Shown here one piece after another: positions 23,885 to 30,681 of a stretch of 52,849 nt of DNA. The stretch is from a virus, in IMG/VR virus record IMGVR_UViG_3300025459_000009, positions 1 to 52,849 of that record; one strand, 5' to 3'. Position numbers and translations under genes: made by a program. How positions within the stretch are numbered: position 1 is the stretch's first letter; each line of letters begins with the position of its first letter. The notes below the pieces were generated by a model, which was given only the letters and a program-made list of their open reading frames with translations, ran no database searches and was not told the DNA's origin.

Positions 23885-23915
23885 TACCCGTAGTTGTCGT
23901 TGTCGTTGTTGCCAT
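23853..23915 (-). CDS. 20-residue peptide ending KLPEHVKSK
   Basis: AGGAGGAGT precedes the ATG. Begins MATTTTTTTG and ends with the same nine residues as the gene at 24604, encoded in the 45-bp repeat. Very small; its real use may be translational coupling to the following gene. Confidence 0.4.
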   Translation of the reverse strand: MATTTTTTTGKKLPEHVKSK

Positions 23916-23932
23916 ACTCCTCCTGCTAGACC

Positions 23933-24595
23933 TTACCTGTGTGATGCCATCGCCTCAATCGTTACTTTCGCTCCCACTTCGGGAATGACCGCATTGTTGG
24001 GCATCTGCACGATACGTACAGCGACGTTCATCGGGAAGGAGCCGCCCACATAAGTTCCAGTCAGTGTAATCGGTGTGTTGGCCTCTGCGTAGAACGGAAT
24101 CGAATAGCTCTGATAGTTGTTGACATCCCCACCCGTGGCCACACCTAAATAGGGGTTAGTCAATTCCAGTGCGTTGCCTGCGGGGTCGGTCCAACGCATC
24201 GTCGGATACCATGTCTCTCCGCTGTTTCCGGTGTTGTCAGATGGCCCGTAATAAAAGGTCACTTGATACAACGTTTTGAACAGGGCGATAACCGAGATCA
24301 AATTGCCCGACGGCACGATACCTGCGGTCAAGTCATACTGTCCTTGAATCAATGGTGCCGCTGCGGGGAGTGTCACGACTGCGATAAATCCGTCTGGTCG
24401 TTTGAAATGTATATCACCCGTCGAATAGTCCAGACTCAGATAGTTCTGGCCAATATCGTTGATGCTCCATGCGATGTTGTAGTTCGTGTCGTTGAACGGC
24501 GAGTCCCACAACATGTCTACTCCAAAATATCCGTTGGTGATGTCCAGCTGTGTTATGGCGTAAGTCGTTCGTGCCATCGTTGAAATGTTAGCCAT
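23933..24595 (-). CDS. putative virion-associated protein, 220 aa
   Basis: AGGAGAATTT before the ATG. The N-terminal 95 residues match the protein at 23554; the C-terminal 120 add a beta-rich domain (YQVTFYYGPSDN, PTMRWTDPAGNALELT, ITLTGTYVGG). Both probably act in the virion or its host-contact parts; no enzyme motif is seen. Confidence 0.6.
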   Translation of the reverse strand: MANISTMARTTYAITQLDITNGYFGVDMLWDSPFNDTNYNIAWSINDIGQNYLSLDYSTGDIHFKRPDGFIAVVTLPAAAPLIQGQYDLTAGIVPSGNLISVIALFKTLYQVTFYYGPSDNTGNSGETWYPTMRWTDPAGNALELTNPYLGVATGGDVNNYQSYSIPFYAEANTPITLTGTYVGGSFPMNVAVRIVQMPNNAVIPEVGAKVTIEAMASHR

Positions 24596-24635
24596 AAATT
24601 CTCCTACTTCGATTTCACATGCTCTGGGAGTTTCT
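24591..24635. repeat. 45-bp direct repeat, copy 2
   Basis: Second perfect copy of 23840-23884. Confidence 0.9.
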
Positions 24636-24687
24636 GATATCGTTCTCGCATGTAACGTTTGTGGGATTCGTAGTCTTTGCGTGGCAT
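24604..24687 (-). CDS. 27-residue basic peptide ending KLPEHVKSK
   Basis: ATG follows the TAA of the upstream gene directly. The sequence MPRKDYESHKRYMRERYQ is highly charged, then joins the repeated KLPEHVKSK. The copy at 23853 looks like a decayed duplicate of this one. Function unknown. Confidence 0.45.
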   Translation of the reverse strand: MPRKDYESHKRYMRERYQKLPEHVKSK

Positions 24688-24969
24688 TTACTTTTTCTTT
24701 TTAACTTTATAAGGTAGCGAACGGCCCTTGGTACTAGCGTCCCATTCTGCGAGACCTTTCTTTCCCAATTTTTCGGGGTGAGCGTGCAGGAAACCTTGCT
24801 GAGCAATTGAGGCAAAAGGGTTGTTCGATACTAGATTCCCACCATGCGGGCCTACACCAATTTCAACTTTCACTCCCCGCGTACGGGAGACTATTGTGTC
24901 ATGCTCCGCAGTTGACATCCCATGGAGTTTCGAACGGTCGGCTTTACCACAGCCTGTTAATTTAGGCAT
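24688..24969 (-). CDS. hypothetical basic protein, 93 aa
   Basis: Lys- and Gly-rich, with LVSNNPFASIAQQGFLHAHP in the centre and a Lys-rich C terminus ending KVKKKK. No family recognised. The gene follows the membrane coiled-coil gene with a two-base gap. Confidence 0.55.
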   Translation of the reverse strand: MPKLTGCGKADRSKLHGMSTAEHDTIVSRTRGVKVEIGVGPHGGNLVSNNPFASIAQQGFLHAHPEKLGKKGLAEWDASTKGRSLPYKVKKKK

Positions 24970-24971
24970 AC

Positions 24972-25328
24972 CTATTTTCGCTTTCTGCTTGGCGTCTTAG
25001 GCCCGCAAGCTCTCATTCTCTCTTTGATTACAGCTAACTGCGTCAACACACCTTGCCACACTTCCAGATTCTTCGTCTGTTGGTCTGCGAGGGTAGCTTG
25101 TACCATGTCGATTTTGCCTGATTGACCAGCGATCAATTCATTTGTTTTGCGAGTCTCAACTTCGGTGTTCGTTGTAGCCTGTTCAATATGCACCAAATGA
25201 TTGTCAAGCAATCGAGAAGCCCACTCGGATACATTTTTCTTCCCGCTAGTATAAGCTTTTACAATCAACAAAAATGCTGAGACCATCGGAAGCCAATAAC
25301 GGATTTGCTCTGCGAATGTATATGTCAT
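24972..25328 (-). CDS. membrane-anchored coiled-coil protein, 118 aa
   Basis: The N terminus has a hydrophobic helix (YWLPMVSAFLLIVKAYTSG) followed by a charged helical tail with heptads, ending in CGPKTPSRKRK. ATGA overlap with the GIY-YIG gene upstream. The arrangement resembles small phage membrane proteins near lysis genes. Function unknown. Confidence 0.55.
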   Translation of the reverse strand: MTYTFAEQIRYWLPMVSAFLLIVKAYTSGKKNVSEWASRLLDNHLVHIEQATTNTEVETRKTNELIAGQSGKIDMVQATLADQQTKNLEVWQGVLTQLAVIKERMRACGPKTPSRKRK

Positions 25329-25939
25329 TTGATTTTATACCCACTCTTTCCTTTATTCCACGGAATGTGCCCTAAGTGGGAATTCCTCAATCTTTGGCGA
25401 GTTTCCGCCGACACTATCTTACCCATATTGGCTTTACTAATCTTATCTCGGGTTTCTTGAGAAGTTTCATGACCGACCATAGCTATACGAAATTTTCGGA
25501 GGGACTCTGCGGATCGTTTTAACCCCATATGACTCAACCCATTCTTACGCCGGTGTTCTTCTGACTGTGGTCCTCGTCTCAGTCCGAGGGCGTAAGTGTT
25601 CCCCATCTGCGCTCTACTAATCTTTGCTGCGGTTTCAGGAGTTGCTCGCGTACCCTCACCACCATATGTACAGTTGTATCCGTGTAGTTTATCTGCGGAT
25701 TTATATACATAGATGCTGGCAATCTCTGCTAGGCTTAACTCCTCGTCACTCTCATGATGACTGAGTTCCTCAATCTGAAAATTATCTTCACCATATTTAC
25801 GAATGGCACGACAAAGGGCCAGATTATCTCCCCTTCTGGCACTACTTTTATGCTGGCTAAATCGCCAAGATATCGAACGAATCGTTTGACCAACATAAAC
25901 TTTTCCGTTAATCAAATTCGTTATCAGATAGACAACCAT
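25325..25939 (-). CDS. GIY-YIG homing endonuclease with NUMOD3 repeats
   Basis: 204 residues. The catalytic domain is complete: VVYLITNLINGKVYVGQT (GIY-YIG strands), SISWRFSQHKSSARRG with the Arg and His, and a Glu-containing helix LAEIASIYVYKS. The second half holds three to four NUMOD3-type DNA-binding repeats (TPETAAKISRAQMG, SEEHRRKNGLSHMG, SQETRDKISKANMG, SAETRQRLRNSHLG). AGGAAG precedes the ATG. A complete mobile nuclease between two unrelated phage genes. Confidence 0.9.
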   Translation of the reverse strand: MVVYLITNLINGKVYVGQTIRSISWRFSQHKSSARRGDNLALCRAIRKYGEDNFQIEELSHHESDEELSLAEIASIYVYKSADKLHGYNCTYGGEGTRATPETAAKISRAQMGNTYALGLRRGPQSEEHRRKNGLSHMGLKRSAESLRKFRIAMVGHETSQETRDKISKANMGKIVSAETRQRLRNSHLGHIPWNKGKSGYKIK

Positions 25940-25947
25940 AAAACTTC

Positions 25948-26211
25948 CTAATTCTCCGACTCTTGAATCGCGGGATGGCTCTTAGGAACGCCATGACCGA
26001 TAGGTGCTCGCGGGCCTTCATTCTCGAAGTGTTCTTCTAAGGGATGCTTCGGAATGAGTTTGCTGGTAGGATTGCTTATGTCCATCTTCACATACTGTTT
26101 CTTTGGAAGGTCTGGATTGTCTGTATCCATCTTCGGCGCAATGTTCTTGGGATTCGGGATGACCCTAGTTCCCTCGGCGGGTTTGGTGCTCAAATAGATA
26201 TCATCGGCCAT
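25948..26211 (-). CDS. hypothetical protein, 87 aa
   Basis: Start set at ATG 26211, within an 11-base overlap with the small membrane gene. Pro/Lys-rich, probably disordered (YLSTKPAEGTRVIPNPKN). No family recognised. Confidence 0.55.
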   Translation of the reverse strand: MADDIYLSTKPAEGTRVIPNPKNIAPKMDTDNPDLPKKQYVKMDISNPTSKLIPKHPLEEHFENEGPRAPIGHGVPKSHPAIQESEN

Positions 26212-26341
26212 GTGGCCCCATTTCTCTCCTCGACAATTTCTGTTCCGCTTCCAAGCGGGCTTTCTCTCGTTGACACCGTGACCACGCCATTCCATATGCG
26301 ACCGCGAGTGTGAAGGCGAGTGCCGCCAAATAGGTTTCCAT
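26201..26341 (-). CDS. small membrane protein, 46 aa
   Basis: TAGGAGACACC before the ATG. One N-terminal hydrophobic helix (METYLAALAFTLAVAYGMAW) followed by a charged helix with Arg/Lys/Glu. Function unknown. The 106 bases upstream (26342-26447) hold no clear gene; TCAGGC-GTTA-GCCTGA at 26441-26456 is a short hairpin at the end of the preceding gene. Confidence 0.55.
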   Translation of the reverse strand: METYLAALAFTLAVAYGMAWSRCQREKARLEAEQKLSRREMGPHGR

Positions 26342-26447
26342 GGTGTCTCCTACGTGCTCGACCAGTCCCGGCCTGTGGTCGTGCTCGAACGGTGGAATAA
26401 CGATGGGGCTTGCGGCCCAACACCGACCGGACGTTCATGTTCAGGCG

Positions 26448-26804
26448 TTAGCCTGAAACCTTAACAGTTGCTCCACGGGCGATTGGTGCGCCCGCGTCTT
26501 CCAGTTCCATTTGCAGAATTGCCAATGCCCGCCACACCATCTTTGCGGAGTGTCGAACACCATCCGTATCTATCGTTCCCCGTTCCGCGAAATGCCGAAG
26601 CATCGTATCGGAATGGTCGGTAGATTTACCACGCTCCCAATGTACCGGTGTGCCGGGGTTATGTTGCTCGTTCCCAAAGAAAGATACCTTCGAGACTTCG
26701 ATTAGTGCGCTGGTGAAATAGTCGAACATCCCACTTGCGAGCGGAATGCGTTTACGTTCTTTCGCGTCCTGTGGTAGCAGGGTCACGGCTTTCTTTTCGA
26801 TCAC
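26448..26804 (-). CDS. dATP/dGTP diphosphohydrolase N-terminal-like (DUF5664) protein
   Basis: 118 residues. The pattern PLASGMFDYFTSALIEVSK, then NPGTPVHWERGKSTDH, then DTMLRHFAERGTIDTDGVRH and ILQMELEDA resembles the DUF5664 / dATP-dGTP diphosphohydrolase N-terminal domain, an all-alpha MazG-like fold. I cannot verify the metal ligands by alignment. It overlaps by one base the deoxyribonucleotidase gene upstream, which supports a nucleotide-pool role. Confidence 0.62.
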   Translation of the reverse strand: MIEKKAVTLLPQDAKERKRIPLASGMFDYFTSALIEVSKVSFFGNEQHNPGTPVHWERGKSTDHSDTMLRHFAERGTIDTDGVRHSAKMVWRALAILQMELEDAGAPIARGATVKVSG

Positions 26805-27400
26805 TACCCCTCCTGAGATGCGTCGTTCACAATCTTTGCGAATGCGTCAAAATCCTGTACACGTACGAGCCACTCAGGGGCTTCGAAGGCTGCATTGTGG
26901 CTACTGTTCTTAAGGTAGACCCTGCAATTCGGCAGAGCGTTGTGAATGTCGATGCAGTTTTTTGGCCGGTCATCAAGAAAGAAATCATACTTGAGAGCCG
27001 TAGCCATCGGGCCTTTCTCGTAAGCTGCGATGACTGCCGGGTAACGAATACCCGTCCAATTGTAAACCCACTCACTGCTTTGCTTCCTCGCGTTCCGGCC
27101 AACTGTGTTGACACGGGCGGTCGGAAAGTAGACTTCGTGCGCCTCATCCATCTCGCGTAAAAGAGACGGCGAGAAGCCCGGTTCCAATTCCAGATTCACC
27201 CAAAAGCGTTTGACTTGCTTGATATCTTCCCAGATCGCATCCTGCTGTTCTCTGGAGAGACCGAAGTTCGACCAAGCCCAATCAACAGGCTGGGTGCCAA
27301 TCGCGGGCGTCCCATACTTCGCATTCGCCAGTTTGGTGAACGCGGAAATGAAGTCCGCGAGGCAATCATCTAGGTCGATGCCGATGACGAATTTTCTCAT
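26804..27400 (-). CDS. HAD-family 5'(3')-deoxyribonucleotidase-like phosphatase
   Basis: 198 residues. Motif I is GIDLDDCLADF with the nucleophile Asp and the acid/base Asp two residues later; the C-terminal FLDDRPKN is motif IV with the metal-binding Asp pair. Cap-region residues WAWSNFGLS are consistent with the 5'(3')-deoxyribonucleotidase group, which dephosphorylates dNMPs. Overlaps its upstream neighbour by four bases. Its likely job is dNMP recycling or control of the dNTP pool together with the MazG-like proteins. Confidence 0.75.
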   Translation of the reverse strand: MRKFVIGIDLDDCLADFISAFTKLANAKYGTPAIGTQPVDWAWSNFGLSREQQDAIWEDIKQVKRFWVNLELEPGFSPSLLREMDEAHEVYFPTARVNTVGRNARKQSSEWVYNWTGIRYPAVIAAYEKGPMATALKYDFFLDDRPKNCIDIHNALPNCRVYLKNSSHNAAFEAPEWLVRVQDFDAFAKIVNDASQEG

Positions 27401-27639
27401 GCCGCCTCCGTTTGTTTCGGCAAACGACGAACCGTGTACGCGGTGATCTGGCGCAGAAACGAGTACGTCTGTAGTGCCGTGAAGTTGATGAGATTGTACG
27501 GGACAACGAAGATTTCTTCGACTTCGCCCTGTATGTCGTCAGTGCGATTGATGGTCAGACGTGCGAGGTCGCCCACGCCGCCTGATCCATCCATCTTGAT
27601 TCCACTACCACAATTGCAATTTCCGTCTTCGCAAGCCAT
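27397..27639 (-). CDS. hypothetical protein, 80 aa
   Basis: GGAGGAGGAGAT precedes the ATG. The N terminus CEDGNCNCGSGIK has four cysteines that could bind a metal. The rest is beta-rich (IFVVPYNLINFTALQTYSFL). No family recognised. Confidence 0.6.
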   Translation of the reverse strand: MACEDGNCNCGSGIKMDGSGGVGDLARLTINRTDDIQGEVEEIFVVPYNLINFTALQTYSFLRQITAYTVRRLPKQTEAA

Positions 27640-27659
27640 ATCTCCTCCTCCCAGAGATT

Positions 27660-28922
27660 CTACTTTACGATTTCACGTTTGGTCGCAAGCGTATCGAACG
27701 CGGCGTCGTTATACAACACCGTGGCGATAAGCCCTTGGTCTTTATTCCAGATGAATGCTTCCGCTTGTCGTTGGTTCTCGACATAGCCGTTCTCAGCATG
27801 CCAGTCATCCGGCGGACATAGCGCAGGCAGAATTCGTACCTTCACGCCATGGTCTTCCGTGACCTTGTCGCAGTGACGATGTCCCGTGTGAATTTCACGG
27901 AACTGCGTCTCTGCCCACATCTTCGGTTCTTCGCTCGCCATGAGCATCGGGTAATCTGACCCTTTGTCTCCGTGCGTAAAACCTAGCGCAACCTTTCCAA
28001 ACTGAAAATACTTTCGATAGCGCGGGTCGTTCTCAACAGTGACATCCGGGTCGCTGCGATACCAGCACTCTAACGAATCGCCCATGTGCCAAGCGGCAAG
28101 TTGGTCGTGATTGCCAGGGACGACCATGACGGTCACCGGGGCAATCTTCTTCAACTTCTCAATCGCTTCGCACAGCGTAAAGCGAACGGTGCGATAAGTC
28201 TTGTGGTAACGAATATCGGTCGTAACCACTGTCCCCTTGGTCGTGGTGTTCTCCGCGTTGTCACTGTTCAACAGGTCATTCCCAATGACGAACAGGATGC
28301 GGTCAAACTTGTACCCAGACGACCGTTCGATGAGCGTGTTGAGTGCCCGCATGAACATCGCTTGAGCAATCTGCACGTCATAAGGCTCGTGCCCGGTTTC
28401 TTTAGGCCATGCCAGCTTGCCGAAGTGATGGTCGGAGATATTGATTTCGAGCAAATTGCCCGAGACACCCTCTGGTCGCTCGATTTTCAGAATCTTGCGT
28501 TTAAGACCCTTCGCGGCCAAATCTTTCAGGTCAGCGATCTCGTCAAGAATCTCGATGATGTGTTTACGTTTGCGGAAGAACGCACTGATCTGGAATTCAC
28601 CCTCGTCCAAATCCTTCGCACGGAAACGGTAAAGTTCCCATACGTGCGTGTCAACCTTCAATTGCTTGATGACCGCGTCGGGACTGCACACGGTTGTCTT
28701 TGGGATAAAAACATTCCAGTCATCGCCGTCGATCTTGCTCGTCATGCCCTCTTTGTTGACGCCAGCGGCATCAGCAAAATCTTGGAATGTGGCAAACTCT
28801 TTGCCCCATGCCGCTTCGGTATATTCGCCGTTCTCACGATAGAAGTTCCGGGTGACCTGTCCCCCATTCTTCTCTGCAACTGCCGTCAGATCGGCCAGTA
28901 GGGTTTCCTTGGAAACGTTCAT
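27660..28922 (-). CDS. calcineurin-like metallophosphoesterase, 420 aa
   Basis: The metallophosphoesterase motifs are in order: ISDHHFGK (D-x-H), FVIGNDLLNSD (GND), VPGNHDQ (GNHD), FTHGDKG and HTGHRHCDK (GHxH). The N-terminal 150 residues include a possible small DNA-binding region (LLADLTAVAEKNGGQ...FQDFADAAGV). Relatives in other phages are predicted DNA or nucleotide phosphoesterases. It has its own promoter at 28966-28994 and a AAAGGAAATA ribosome site, so it probably heads a transcription unit with the nucleotide-metabolism genes downstream. Confidence 0.85.
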   Translation of the reverse strand: MNVSKETLLADLTAVAEKNGGQVTRNFYRENGEYTEAAWGKEFATFQDFADAAGVNKEGMTSKIDGDDWNVFIPKTTVCSPDAVIKQLKVDTHVWELYRFRAKDLDEGEFQISAFFRKRKHIIEILDEIADLKDLAAKGLKRKILKIERPEGVSGNLLEINISDHHFGKLAWPKETGHEPYDVQIAQAMFMRALNTLIERSSGYKFDRILFVIGNDLLNSDNAENTTTKGTVVTTDIRYHKTYRTVRFTLCEAIEKLKKIAPVTVMVVPGNHDQLAAWHMGDSLECWYRSDPDVTVENDPRYRKYFQFGKVALGFTHGDKGSDYPMLMASEEPKMWAETQFREIHTGHRHCDKVTEDHGVKVRILPALCPPDDWHAENGYVENQRQAEAFIWNKDQGLIATVLYNDAAFDTLATKREIVK

Positions 28923-28965
28923 TATTTCCTTTCAAACACGCCCTGCATGCTCCTCGCCAAAATAT

Positions 28966-28994
28966 AGAGTAACATTACCTGAGTTACTTGTCAA
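28966..28994 (-). promoter_or_regulatory. sigma70-like promoter, TTGACA-N17-TACTCT
   Basis: On the minus strand TTGACA (28994-28989), 17 bases, TACTCT (28971-28966), with AAAAATT just upstream of GGCTTGACA. It reads into the metallophosphoesterase gene with a start near 28960. Sequence upstream of the -35 (AAAAATTAGGCTTGACA) is nearly the same as at 30667 (AAAAATAGGGCTTGACA). Confidence 0.78.
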
Positions 28995-28996
28995 GC

Positions 28997-29254
28997 CTAA
29001 TTTTTCGTGATGGTGGTTGTGTCCGTCTTCGTGAAGACGCCCGATACCTTATTCACTGCGTAGCCTGAAAATGCCGACGACAGGAACAGGGATGCTCCAC
29101 CGAGGTCAGGAAGATGGTGCGTCGAGAAGGTGATAAATGACACCCAAACGATTGTGGATAGGACGCTTACGCCCGCGAGCACGCGAGTTGCGCTACCGCT
29201 GCCGTCTGCCTCAGAAAAGACGGACAGGATATACGAAAGAATTTTCGATTTCAT
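28997..29254 (-). CDS. holin-like membrane protein, 85 aa
   Basis: ATG at 29254 overlaps the preceding TAA (TAATG). Two transmembrane helices are evident, VLAGVSVLSTIVWVSFITF and LGGASLFLSSAFSGYAV, with a basic N terminus and a Thr-rich tail. Size and topology fit a class II/III holin, and it lies downstream of a SleB-like hydrolase. Assignment is by topology and context, since holins share no universal motif. Confidence 0.55.
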   Translation of the reverse strand: MKSKILSYILSVFSEADGSGSATRVLAGVSVLSTIVWVSFITFSTHHLPDLGGASLFLSSAFSGYAVNKVSGVFTKTDTTTITKN

Positions 29255-29556
29255 TAGTGGGCCTCGCCCAGATTCGCGTTGGTCTGACACATAGCGCCCG
29301 TACCCATCGCACCCGCAGTCCCCCCACAAATCGTATTCGAAGGCCACATCGAATCACCAATGTAGGGCTGGTACGGGAAAGGGACCAAGGGGCTAGGTGG
29401 GATTGACGTAATCGGCGGGAATACAAATTGGCCCTCTTGCAATGGGGAGCGAAGTCTGTCTATCGTCTCCTGCAATGCCTTGATTGCCTTTTCCTGCGCT
29501 TCAATGACTGCATACAACGCTTGTACGTCTACAGAAATTTTCTTTGCCTTTGCCAC
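29254..29556 (-). CDS. internal-start coiled-coil protein, 100 aa
   Basis: GTG at 29556 with AGGAGAG three to four bases upstream begins MAKAKKISVDVQ. This is the probable ancestral gene between the hydrolase and the holin-like gene. A central coiled coil is followed by a Pro-rich region (FPPITSIPPSPLVPFPYQP). Could be a lysis accessory; unknown. Confidence 0.55.
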   Translation of the reverse strand: MAKAKKISVDVQALYAVIEAQEKAIKALQETIDRLRSPLQEGQFVFPPITSIPPSPLVPFPYQPYIGDSMWPSNTICGGTAGAMGTGAMCQTNANLGEAH

Positions 29557-30027
29557 GTTCTCTCCTCTCAGCCCCCGCAGATAAGCGGCCAACTTCTCCG
29601 CTCTCTCGGGGTCGTCTTTTATATTCCCCAGAGCACAGTTGCAACCCAGACAGAGAATGCCTCTGACGCAGTTTGTAATGTGATCGTGGTCCGTCTGCCA
29701 GCCGTGTTTCGTGCCCGGCTCTGTGGCACCACATATGGCACAACATCGACCTTGGGACTCGAACAGGGATTCCCATTCTTGTGTCGTCATGTCGTACATA
29801 TGCTTTAAGTTGTTGGCTCTCTTGGTCGTTCTACCTTTCTCGCGGTTACATTTGACGGCGCACGGCGTACACCGATTATTCAAAAGATCAGGACTGGCAA
29901 TAGATTTCGAAAATAAATCAACAGGCAGTACATCCCGACAATGACCGCACTCCTTATGCGTCAGAGTTCCCCAAAAATCGTATTGCCTCATGAGAGGGCG
30001 TTGTTTCTGGCCTAAAATGTATGTCAT
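29254..30027 (-). CDS. endonuclease VII fused in frame to a downstream coiled-coil protein
   Basis: Residues 1-155 are an endonuclease VII homologue: CGHCRDVLP, CTPCAVKC, CAICGATEPG, WQTDHDHITNCVRGILCLGCNCALGN and a helical tail. Residues 158-257 are unrelated: a coiled coil (VDVQALYAVIEAQEKAIKAL) then a Pro-rich tail ending AMCQTNANLGEAH. A strong AGGAGAG lies before an internal in-frame GTG at 29556, so the second part can be made alone (29254-29556, 100 residues). The nuclease probably inserted ahead of that gene and lost its own stop. The start overlaps the upstream gene by four bases. Confidence 0.75.
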   Translation of the reverse strand: MTYILGQKQRPLMRQYDFWGTLTHKECGHCRDVLPVDLFSKSIASPDLLNNRCTPCAVKCNREKGRTTKRANNLKHMYDMTTQEWESLFESQGRCCAICGATEPGTKHGWQTDHDHITNCVRGILCLGCNCALGNIKDDPERAEKLAAYLRGLRGENVAKAKKISVDVQALYAVIEAQEKAIKALQETIDRLRSPLQEGQFVFPPITSIPPSPLVPFPYQPYIGDSMWPSNTICGGTAGAMGTGAMCQTNANLGEAH

Positions 30028-30464
30028 CGAAAAAAAGTGAGGCTGTTTAAATTTGCGACTGCCGGATGTTGACGCTGGCCCGCCTGCGGGCCGTCTTGCT
30101 TGATCGGGTCAACGATCTTGCTCTTGAACCAAGGCCGTTCGATGCGAGTCAGATCGGCCCAATACAAAGCACCTTTGGATATGTCAGGTACGCTTCCGTC
30201 GAACACTCCGTCCACAACATGCAGCAATTTCACGAACGACCCATTCCACCTATCAGGAAATTCTAACGGCGGGAGTTGATTCTCTGCCATGAAGTGAGGA
30301 ACTTTAGCAATTACGTCCAGCCAATCGCCCCAGCCACAACGCTTGCGGTTGGCGATTACGTGCATAATCATCTGGCCCGCGATGTGCCCGCCGCCGTATG
30401 ACTGCCCGAATGACCAGCCAATTTCAACCAGCTTTGTCTTCTGAACATCCTCGATCTTCAACAT
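30024..30464 (-). CDS. SleB-like cell-wall hydrolase (putative endolysin)
   Basis: 146 residues. GQMIMHVIANRKRCGWGDWLDVIAKVPHF resembles the conserved helix and NR motif of the Hydrolase_2 / SleB lytic transglycosylase fold, and the later DISKGALYWADLTRIERPW resembles its GALYY segment. A catalytic Glu is not certain (Glu14 in LVEIGWSFG is a candidate). Located between a small membrane protein and the holin-like gene, matching a lysis cassette. No signal peptide. Confidence 0.5.
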   Translation of the reverse strand: MLKIEDVQKTKLVEIGWSFGQSYGGGHIAGQMIMHVIANRKRCGWGDWLDVIAKVPHFMAENQLPPLEFPDRWNGSFVKLLHVVDGVFDGSVPDISKGALYWADLTRIERPWFKSKIVDPIKQDGPQAGQRQHPAVANLNSLTFFR

Positions 30465-30618
30465 GAATCATCCTCGCCCGCAACTTCAAAGCATTGAATC
30501 GAATACGCGTACACTCAGTGTCACTCTTTTTCATCTCCTGAAATACTTTTCTCCACAACCACCCAGCCGCGAGTACACCGGATACAACCAAAGCCATCAT
30601 AACCTTATTATCGAGCAT
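30424..30618 (-). CDS. small membrane protein, 64 aa
   Basis: GAGGAGAC before the ATG. One N-terminal helix (VMMALVVSGVLAAGWLW) then a charged cytoplasmic or periplasmic tail. First gene after the promoter at 30639-30667, leading the lysis-like group and overlapping the SleB-like gene by 41 bases. Possible holin or spanin-type partner; not proven. Confidence 0.6.
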   Translation of the reverse strand: MLDNKVMMALVVSGVLAAGWLWRKVFQEMKKSDTECTRIRFNALKLRARMIHVEDRGCSEDKAG

Positions 30619-30638
30619 GGGTCTCCTCGCCTATTCAC

Positions 30639-30667
30639 AGCATAGCAGGGCTTGGCATCTCTGTCAA
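30639..30667 (-). promoter_or_regulatory. sigma70-like promoter, TTGACA-N17-TATGCT
   Basis: TTGACA (30667-30662), 17 bases, TATGCT (30644-30639) on the minus strand, with AAAAATAGGGC upstream. The same bases form an AGGGCTTG/CAAGCCCT stem of eight pairs, so a termination or attenuation role for the upstream transcript is also possible (T-run only on the plus strand). It starts the lysis-like transcription unit. Confidence 0.8.
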
Positions 30668-30681
30668 GCCCTATTTTTGCG

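Noticed and set aside
26190-26438. 82-codon Arg-rich frame upstream of the small membrane gene
   Set aside because: No ribosome site and full conflict with the better-supported 46-residue membrane gene.
26448-27400. 2-aminoadenine (Z-DNA) biosynthesis cluster
   Set aside because: MazG-like proteins are present but no PurZ-like adenylosuccinate synthetase or DatZ is seen in the window.
30639-30667. Plus-strand terminator AGGGCTTG..CAAGCCCT-ATTTTTG
   Set aside because: The stem is real but no plus-strand transcript is expected there; the sequence is better explained by the minus-strand promoter.
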